DNA of 15,446 nt. Source: Hamiltosporidium magnivora. Lineage: Eukaryota; Microsporidia; Dubosqiidae. This document shows positions 9,607 through 15,446 of this stretch, in pieces (within the stretch, counting starts at the first letter, position 1; each line of letters begins with the position of its first letter). The translations under genes were made by a program, and so were the position numbers. The notes under the pieces are model-generated. The model was not told where the DNA came from, did no database searches, and worked only from the letters and a program-made list of their open reading frames with translations. The DNA is taken from the NCBI GenBank assembly GCA_004325065.1, contig PITI01000278.1, positions 1 through 15,446 of the forward strand, given 5' to 3'.

Positions 9607-11711
9607 TGCAAAATCTTGTTCAATGTTTTAATTTTCTATTTACATTTTAAAATAATATGTTAAGTTTCTCTAAATAGATCAATATGTTCTTTTGTAACTA
9701 AATTTAAAATTTTATAAACAATCAATTCTTTATTTGCTAATCTATGAATCTATTAAAATATATTCATTTAATGTAAAATTAATTTTTAGATTCAAATTAT
9801 ATTTATATTGAACATATAATTAGCTTGTTTTTGGTATATACACCAGCTCTATTAAGTAATCTTAATAGAAAATATATTCAGTAATCCTCGTATTCTAATA
9901 CTATAGTGCTTAAAATCAAATATTTTTATAAAAATCTCGCTTTTATAATAAAGCGGCTGGGATAAAATTCTCTATTCATTATTCATTTTAATTTAAACTT
10001 AAGAATATATAGTGATGTGAAAATATTTCCTAGAATTAAAGAGATTGGAACAAACGAGCGAAAACCTCTGTCTAACTTTTGAATTGCATCATTATAAAAT
10101 ATATTATTGCATTAAATATCATAATAAACGTTTGTTAAAACGGGCTTACTTTTCCAATTGCACAGTCAAAAACGTTTATAGTTGATAAAGTGATGAATAT
10201 CGATGAGAAGAATAAAACGAGGGCCCTATACTATTAAGAACTTCTTTGAAGATGTATAAATAATATTGGATGGAATTGCGATGTATAGTTTGGCATCTTG
10301 TTTTTCATTGCGAATCGAAGATATTTTGATTGTAAAGATATAAATCCTAAAAGCGAGAGGTGAGTAAATCAAGTTAGAACCAAAAAATATTTTTTATTTC
10401 AATATGAGACGAAGAAGTGACTACGGAATAAAAATGAAGAAAGCACGGCGGAAAAATCTTAGAACGAAATAGAAAATTTCTTGCTAAATAATAGCGCCAA
10501 AAATGAAAGCTACATTGTTTAATCAGCTTCACAAAATGGAAACCATAAATTTATGCGATCAAAAAATGTTTTCATACGTTTCGAATGAAGTTATTTTGGA
10601 ATAAAATGCTAATATGTTAAAATTTATTTTATCTAGTAAAAACTGTAATCAAATGAACGAATAAGTATATAAAGTGCTGAGAGAAGGAAAGTAGACCATT
10701 TGATTGTGTGTTTCGGTAAAAACATTTTTTTTAAACTCCTCTACATTAATGCTAAACATATATCAAATTATTCTGTGCAAAATGATTTTAGAAAAAGAGT
10801 ATAGTAATATGAGCTGAAACCAGGATAAAATCTGATATTGATATAAAAATTTTGGATGTAAATCTAGTATTAATATCATTTACAAAATTTTAATGAGATT
10901 GGAATCATTCAAGTAGGAATTACTTTGTTAAATTCAATTAAAATAGTTGAAATTGACAAACTTATAAATTATGATCTAAAAGCTATCGTGTAAGATTTTA
11001 TTTATAGATCTACTGCGATATAATACATTCTTTTATAACACAAACTGGCATTTTTACAATTATAAAATCGCTTAAGAAGTTCCGAATACTCATAAGAATA
11101 TCAAAAGTATATAATATTAATCTGAAAGCACTAACTAATCATTTTCTTTTTTTTTCAATAAGAGTGTTAATCCAAATCATTACACGAGTCGAATTTAGAA
11201 AAACCATCAGTAAACGCCACAAAAAGAGCAGAAATACGAGAATAATTTAAAATCTGTATATTATACGTTAACAAGAACAGATGTTTAGCCAATCAAAGCG
11301 CAAATAGTATAAATATTCATGTATGCAATGATTCAACCAATACTGACTTTGATAAAACTGATTCATTTGCGATCGAACTACGAAGTTATAAAAGATATAA
11401 ATGGCTACTTCTCTAAAAAAAACCAGAATAACATAGTACCCAATAAATAAATAACTATATCTTCAATATATCCTTAAATCTTGTCGTTTTATAAACTATG
11501 AACCAAAAATTGTCACATACTCTAAAATTTTTTAAGAAATACTATCTTGTTCGGTTTTATCGGAAAAAGTTTCAAATTAAATTAAGCTCAATCTTCCAGG
11601 CTATTATTCGGTATAAAAAATATATTAGATGCAACATATATTTTTGATGAAGCAAATTCAAAATTAAGTAAAAATAGCATCGATTATTGTGCTATAATTT
11701 TAGCTTTAGAA
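9607..11711. other. Intergenic region with patches of raised GC and weak relics
   Basis: About 2.1 kb without an intact gene. Bases 10140-10560 are about 33-35% GC in the two lines I counted and carry, in one plus frame, several 20-30-codon protein-like runs separated by stops, including a very basic one beginning MRRRSDYGIKMKKARRK at 10404. Another possible relic (11171-11416) is listed separately. A small perfect hairpin (6-bp stem, 6-base loop) lies at 9938-9955. I see no tRNA or transposon ends. Confidence 0.5.
11171..11416 (+). pseudogene. Possible coding relic with one in-frame stop
   Basis: One plus frame runs 81 codons to a TAA at 11414-11416 with a single internal TAA at 11243-11245 and no useful start codon. 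The peptide is mixed and hydrophilic, with an Asp/Thr/Asn-rich part (NDSTNTDFDKTDSFAIELRS), unlike the Ile/Phe/Lys-only peptides typical of noncoding AT-rich DNA. A T9 run just upstream (11147-11155) could mark a frameshift. No family is recognised, and chance remains possible. Confidence 0.25.
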
Positions 11712-12803
11712 CTATATTTTTTCTAGAAACGAAAGTGTTGGTTTAATTTTATAATAATTCAAATATTTCAAAACATTCTCCCAGGAATGAAATGTAATGA
11801 AATCATCGTTTATTATTGCCCATGTATTATCTTTCATTCTTTTTATAGCAATATAATGCCCTGAACTCTCATTTCCTAGATGGCAACCAAAGGCAATCAA
11901 TCTATATTTTATATTTTGGTCAAATACAATATTTCTATGAATATCGATTTCATCAGGAAGTGTTGCTTCATGATAAGGAGTATAAAGAACTAAAATATCA
12001 GGGAATCTTATCAGTTCTTTAGTTGTTTCGACTTCAATTTCTTCATTATTGTCATTTTTCTTTTTAAAAACCGCTTTTTCAAAATATCTTTTTAAATCTT
12101 TATATAGATTAAATTTTTTTGTAGGCAATAAAAATGCATTCCCGGGCTCATACGTGATCTTGTTTTGCTCAGTATTAGATTCCTTAGATGAAATTTCAAT
12201 AAGAAAGTATAATTTTCTAAATATGAAATTATGAATCGCAAAGTCGTCAAAAATATCAGGTGATATAATATTTCCAACATCGAAATTTGGATCAAAACAC
12301 CCATTTATTAAATTCAGATATAATGAATGTATATCTTGCTGTTGATTTAAATCTTCAAATTCTTCATTTGAAGTTATATCGACTATTCTCTTAAGAAATT
12401 CTTTTGTATTTATAGTTTTATCTTTAGCTGCCATTCTTTCAAACAATTCTTTTAATATTTCTTTGACTTCTGTCATTTCAGAATCGTTCATAAAAAAGTC
12501 TTTTAAATCTTTACAAGAATACATACATTGTATTAGTGTGTTAAAGTAACATAGGGAACCGCTGTTGATCAATGGACAAATATCAATATGATCCAATGTT
12601 GTTTTAGATTCATTTTTCTTGAAATTCTGCGGTGCTAAACTTTCTCTTTGATGTATTTCACAGGTCTTATTTGTTTCTTTTACAGTAAAACGCTTTTTTA
12701 ATATCAATAATCCAGTTACTACGCCAAAACCGTAAATATACAGAATAAGAAGTATTATAACAATAATAGTTATTATTCGTTGCTTCCTTGGATCAGATTC
12801 CAT
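11712..12803 (-). CDS. Membrane-anchored ubiquitin-specific protease (USP, peptidase C19)
   Basis: A 363-aa deubiquitinase that would cut ubiquitin from proteins at a membrane surface. Residues 10-35 form one strong hydrophobic segment flanked by basic residues: an N-terminal anchor. The catalytic domain starts near 76. The Cys box LINSGSLCYFNTLIQ gives Cys85 as nucleophile and Asn80 as the oxyanion Asn. The His box SGHYIAIKR gives His316, followed by WAIINDDF with Asn332 in the Asp/Asn position. The triad is therefore complete, though the Cys box has lost the usual GNT. Only ~230 residues separate Cys and His and no CxxC pairs are seen, so the zinc-finger subdomain is reduced or lost. Yeast Ubp1 and human USP30 share the N-terminal anchor layout. 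The true start is the ATG at 12803; the codon before it is GTG. A GTAAACA site lies 40 bp upstream. Confidence 0.88.
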   Translation of the reverse strand: MESDPRKQRIITIIVIILLILYIYGFGVVTGLLILKKRFTVKETNKTCEIHQRESLAPQNFKKNESKTTLDHIDICPLINSGSLCYFNTLIQCMYSCKDLKDFFMNDSEMTEVKEILKELFERMAAKDKTINTKEFLKRIVDITSNEEFEDLNQQQDIHSLYLNLINGCFDPNFDVGNIISPDIFDDFAIHNFIFRKLYFLIEISSKESNTEQNKITYEPGNAFLLPTKKFNLYKDLKRYFEKAVFKKKNDNNEEIEVETTKELIRFPDILVLYTPYHEATLPDEIDIHRNIVFDQNIKYRLIAFGCHLGNESSGHYIAIKRMKDNTWAIINDDFITFHSWENVLKYLNYYKIKPTLSFLEKI

Positions 12804-13473
12804 CACAAAACTTAATATTTTCTTATTTATATTAATATTTTGTGTTTACCTCCACTTTGATATCCGTGTCATTAAAAATGTCCAAAAAAGGAAAACTATT
12901 TATTGATAAATCTTTTTAAAATACTATTTTTTACATTTAATTGGTTGGATAAAAGTATAAAAATATAAAATAACTATATTTCACAACTTTTAAGTTATTA
13001 TTGGCTTCCTTTCATGATTTATCTAAACTTTAAATTTTTTCTTTAAAGTATTTAAGATAAAAGATAACCATTTTTTGAAATAAGAAATCATAAACTTAAT
13101 TCTTATGTATTACAAAATTAAATGATTAAAGCTTATCTTGTTCAATAAAAATATCTGACATGTTTTTATTATGTAATTTTAAATCATTGAATCCGTTACT
13201 AAAAAAAATTCTAAAAATCATAAATTTGTGCATCATTTGTCTAAAAAAATCATGCTCCTATACGCCATTAATTGTTTGAACTAAAATGAATTTTCGATTA
13301 TTATTTTATACGGAAATTACTAATAAATACAAATTTATTCTTTTTTTCTATATCATAAATCATTTTAATATTCGAAGCTCATGTATATAAAAGTATGGCA
13401 TTGATTTAAAAGACAATTATTTGAGAAGTATTTAATAGAAGCTATACTACCGTGCTTTAGTTTATTTTAAAAA
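12804..13473. other. AT-rich intergenic region
   Basis: About 670 bp upstream of the protease gene. Apart from the GTAAACA site at 12843-12849 I see only A/T tracts and short chance ORFs, with nothing resembling an RNA gene or repeat. Confidence 0.6.
12843..12849 (-). promoter_or_regulatory. Forkhead-type site GTAAACA upstream of the USP gene
   Basis: GTAAACA reads on the coding strand of the protease gene, 40 bp before its ATG. It is one of only three strict copies I found in the window. Confidence 0.33.
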
Positions 13474-13790
13474 ATGATATGTACAAAAATTAACAAAAGT
13501 GGAGAGAGTATAACACATAAAAAACATTGTGCTTGGCAACGAATAAGTGAACTGATGTATGAAATCGTTGTTTTGATTTTCCAAAGGCCTAATCATCTAC
13601 ATTTTCGGTGTTTTTTGGGAGGTTGTGTGAAGAGAAGGATCTAGTTTATAGCGAAATTTTTCCTAAAAGTCTATTTTGTAGTTTTTTATGTAACCAGGTT
13701 GCAGACTGCAGCCAAACTTTAAGCAACTTGCATAAAAATCTTCGAAATCTAGCCTTGCTCGATCAGATTAGAAAATTTAGCCTTTTATAG
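13474..13790 (+). pseudogene. Probable frameshifted gene relic, about 105 codons
   Basis: A plus-strand ORF starts at ATG 13474 and runs 56 codons to the TAG at 13642-13644. A second plus frame is open from 13593 to the TAG at 13788-13790 (65 codons). They overlap around 13593-13641, and a T6 run at 13611-13616 lies in the overlap, where one indel would join them. Both peptides look real: the first contains KKHCAWQRISELMYEIVVLI, the second EEKDLVYSEIFPKSLFCSFL followed by an amphipathic Leu/Lys helix. GC is higher than in flanking DNA. I recognise no family. It may be a decaying gene, a transposon remnant, or an intact gene with an assembly error in the homopolymer. Confidence 0.4.
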
Positions 13791-13800
13791 ATATAAAAAT

Positions 13801-14080
13801 AAAAACATTTAAAGCCAGGGGAGCAAAGTAACAGGTTATGCCTATTAGATGACCTTTGCTTTGCCTAGGTGGACCCACTAAGTCCCTGAGATATATCTTA
13901 GTTGGAAATTTATGAGGTTCAGAAGGTGTAGGGTAAGTGGAATGCTGCATGGTTGTGTGGGAACTCAGGGCGGATTTCGACCTAAGACCATACACTTTTG
14001 CTCAGAAATTAACAAAAACCGGGCAACTGTCTCAACCATTATTTTGTTCTAAATACTTCTTAGATAAAAGATTTTAGGAT
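13801..14080. other. GC-rich island of unknown nature
   Basis: Bases 13801-14040 are about 43% GC by count (31 of 60 in 13921-13980), against about 20-25% in typical intergenic DNA here. Several frames are open: 73 codons on the minus strand (13995-13777, starting at GTG; first ATG 13950) and 42 codons on the plus strand from ATG 13949 to the TAG at 14075-14077. A 7-bp inverted repeat (AGCAAAG at 13822-13828, CTTTGCT at 13854-13860) could form a stem. It could be a mobile-element remnant, a structured RNA or foreign DNA; no tRNA, 5S, SRP or spliceosomal RNA motif is convincing. Confidence 0.5.
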
Positions 14081-14389
14081 TAGGTATCGTAGGAGATATC
14101 GATGGAGTTTTTGGGAGCGATTTTTCATGTTAAATCCAGAACAGCGTTATTGTCAGTGAACAATGTAGTACTTACCACTGTTTTAAAAGATGTGATACTT
14201 TTAAATAAGTTATTTTACAAATAGTAAAATATTACCAATAATTTACAATCTTTAATTAAAAAATTTATTTAAAAGTTGTTTATATTTCTCACTTTAGTTC
14301 TTCTACCTTCTAAGGATTCTTTAAAAATAATAAAAAAATTTATTTTAAGTTACAAGTAGTATATAAGCGATAATTGTCATTAATTTTAA

Positions 14390-14396
14390 GTAAACA
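14390..14396 (+). promoter_or_regulatory. Forkhead-type site GTAAACA upstream of RFC3
   Basis: GTAAACA on the coding strand, ending about 126 bp before the RFC3 ATG and immediately followed by an A/T-rich TATAAAA (14397-14403). It is the third of three strict copies in the window. Confidence 0.33.
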
Positions 14397-14519
14397 TATA
14401 AAACTTCTGATATATAATAAAATCTAACTGTAAAATCTCAAGTTTATGGTGAAGACTTATAACTTTTAAAAATTATTTTTTAATATTTTTTCGGTTATTT
14501 TAAGAAATATGTAAGTAAG

Positions 14520-14522
14520 CCC
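14520..14522 (+). promoter_or_regulatory. CCC start signal of RFC3
   Basis: CCC directly abuts the ATG at 14523 within a stretch otherwise made of A and T. CCC- or GGG-like motifs just before start codons are a reported microsporidian gene-start feature, and this one supports the chosen start. Confidence 0.55.
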
Positions 14523-15446
14523 ATGGTATTACCGTTAACCGAAAAATATAGACCTTTGATATTGACAGATATTCTAGGAAATGAAGAAGTAATGTATTCA
14601 TTACAACTTTTAGTACAAAATAAAATATTGCCGCACACTTTATTTTATGGACCACCTGGGACAGGCAAAACAACTACAATACGTGCAATATCTCACCAAC
14701 TATATCCATCACATACCAAATCACACGTATTAGAACTGAATGCCAGTGACGAACGTGGAATAGATGTTGTACGCGAAGATATAAAAAACTTTGCATCTAC
14801 TGTATCGTTACATGGCGGTCAAAAACTGATAATACTTGATGAAGTTGATTCGATGAGCAAAGATGGGCAAAATGCACTCCGGCGAATTATTGAAGATTTT
14901 AGTGAAAACACCCGTTTTTGTTTGATTGCAAATTACCAGTCAAAAATAATACCTGCTCTTCAGTCTAGATGTACAAAATTTAGGTTTTCACCTGTCTGTT
15001 CCGATAAAGTACACGACAGAATATCATTTATCTGCCACCAAGAAAATATAAAGATCACACCCGACGGTCTCTCTGCACTACTTTCCATCTTCGATGGTGA
15101 TATGAGAAAACTAATAAACGATCTTGATGGTATAATTTCGTGCTACAAAATAATTAATAAAACCCATGTGCATACCGTTACTGGTTCAATAGATAAGAAA
15201 GAATATATTAATATTTATAATTCTCTTATCAGTGACACGTTTGACATTTCATATTCCACCATCACACATTTCAAAATACTTCATAGTATTGATTTACAAA
15301 GTATTATTCAAGAAATTGTTGAAGTACTGATAAATGAAAATATAAAAAATAAGTTTAAAATTTTAAAAAATATTTCTGATATCGAATATAGATTGGGACA
15401 GGGATGTTCTGAGGATATACAGTTACGAGCATTTATAAGTTGTTTT
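14523..15446 (+). CDS. RFC3: Replication factor C small subunit RFC3 (human RFC5), 3' end cut off
   Basis: A clamp-loader subunit that, within the RFC pentamer, uses ATP to load PCNA onto primer-template junctions in the nucleus. The window holds 308 codons, ending at the edge with no stop; the yeast protein has about 340, so only the end of the collar domain is missing. Motifs in order: EKYRP (7-11); Walker A GPPGTGKT (43-50); LNASDERGIDVVREDIKNFAS (72-92), a signature of the RFC3/RFC5 branch rather than RFC2/4; Walker B LIILDE (102-107); sensor-1 Asn137; the arginine-finger SRC (148-150); GDMRK (192-196, sensor 2); and DIEYRLGQGCSEDIQL near the end, as in RFC5. All catalytic residues are present. 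The first ATG has an adjoining CCC signal. No intron is needed. Confidence 0.96.
   Translation, partial: MVLPLTEKYRPLILTDILGNEEVMYSLQLLVQNKILPHTLFYGPPGTGKTTTIRAISHQLYPSHTKSHVLELNASDERGIDVVREDIKNFASTVSLHGGQKLIILDEVDSMSKDGQNALRRIIEDFSENTRFCLIANYQSKIIPALQSRCTKFRFSPVCSDKVHDRISFICHQENIKITPDGLSALLSIFDGDMRKLINDLDGIISCYKIINKTHVHTVTGSIDKKEYINIYNSLISDTFDISYSTITHFKILHSIDLQSIIQEIVEVLINENIKNKFKILKNISDIEYRLGQGCSEDIQLRAFISCF

Noticed and set aside
9938..9955. Perfect hairpin CGCTTT-TATAAT-AAAGCG downstream of the forkhead gene
   Set aside because: Six-base stems are expected by chance in 15 kb; it is about 340 bp from the stop and has no T-tract or transcript context.
12049..12304. ORFs on both strands inside the protease gene
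   Set aside because: Both are overlapped by the protease frame that carries the complete catalytic motifs.
12804..12806. GTG as an upstream start for the protease
   Set aside because: Nuclear eukaryotic genes start at ATG; the next codon (12801-12803) is ATG and is used instead.
13981..14000. AAGACCATAC resembling the start of U3 snoRNA
   Set aside because: The boxes that should follow are absent.
14168..14175. TACTTACC resembling the 5' end of U1 snRNA
   Set aside because: A single 7-8-base match with no Sm site or downstream stem; chance is likely.
14511..14516. GTAAGT just before the RFC3 start, like an intron donor
   Set aside because: The RFC3 frame is intact from the ATG at 14523 with conserved residues, so no intron is needed.

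Overview
The window looks like a low-density, very AT-rich stretch of a microsporidian nuclear genome. The evidence is eukaryotic: an RFC clamp-loader subunit, a forkhead transcription factor and a ubiquitin-specific protease. All are short, intronless and highly diverged, and at least two are adjoined by the CCC- or GGG-like start signals described in microsporidia. Genes cover roughly a third of the sequence, separated by 2-3 kb AT-rich gaps. That fits expanded AT-rich lineages such as Edhazardia or Hamiltosporidium, but the genus is a guess.

Layout. 1-324: a short, unusually GC-rich reading frame of unknown function, possibly cut by the window edge. 325-3175: AT-rich gap with a 77-bp tandem duplication. 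3176-3703 (+): an orphan 175-aa helical protein. 3704-6879: gap with two coding-like relics and a small hydrophobic ORF. 6880-8289 (-): a 469-aa polytopic membrane protein that I read as a very diverged ATG9-type lipid scramblase. 8883-9599 (+): a forkhead transcription factor, divergent from the ATG9-like gene across a 593-bp shared upstream region. 9600-11711: gap with patches of raised GC and weak coding relics. 11712-12803 (-): a compact, N-terminally membrane-anchored ubiquitin-specific protease. 12804-14522: gap holding a probable frameshifted gene relic (13474-13790) and a sharply GC-rich island (13801-14040). 14523 to the end (+): RFC3-type replication factor C small subunit, cut by the window edge.

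A possible link between genes: the strict forkhead-family motif GTAAACA/TGTTTAC occurs three times by my manual scan. Each copy lies within about 130 bp upstream of a start codon: abutting the forkhead ATG, 40 bp upstream of the protease and about 126 bp upstream of RFC3. A weaker variant (ATAAACA) sits one base from the ATG9-like start. This suggests, without proving it, that the forkhead protein controls itself and several neighbours, including a replication gene. No rRNA, convincing tRNA, CRISPR or intact transposon was found.
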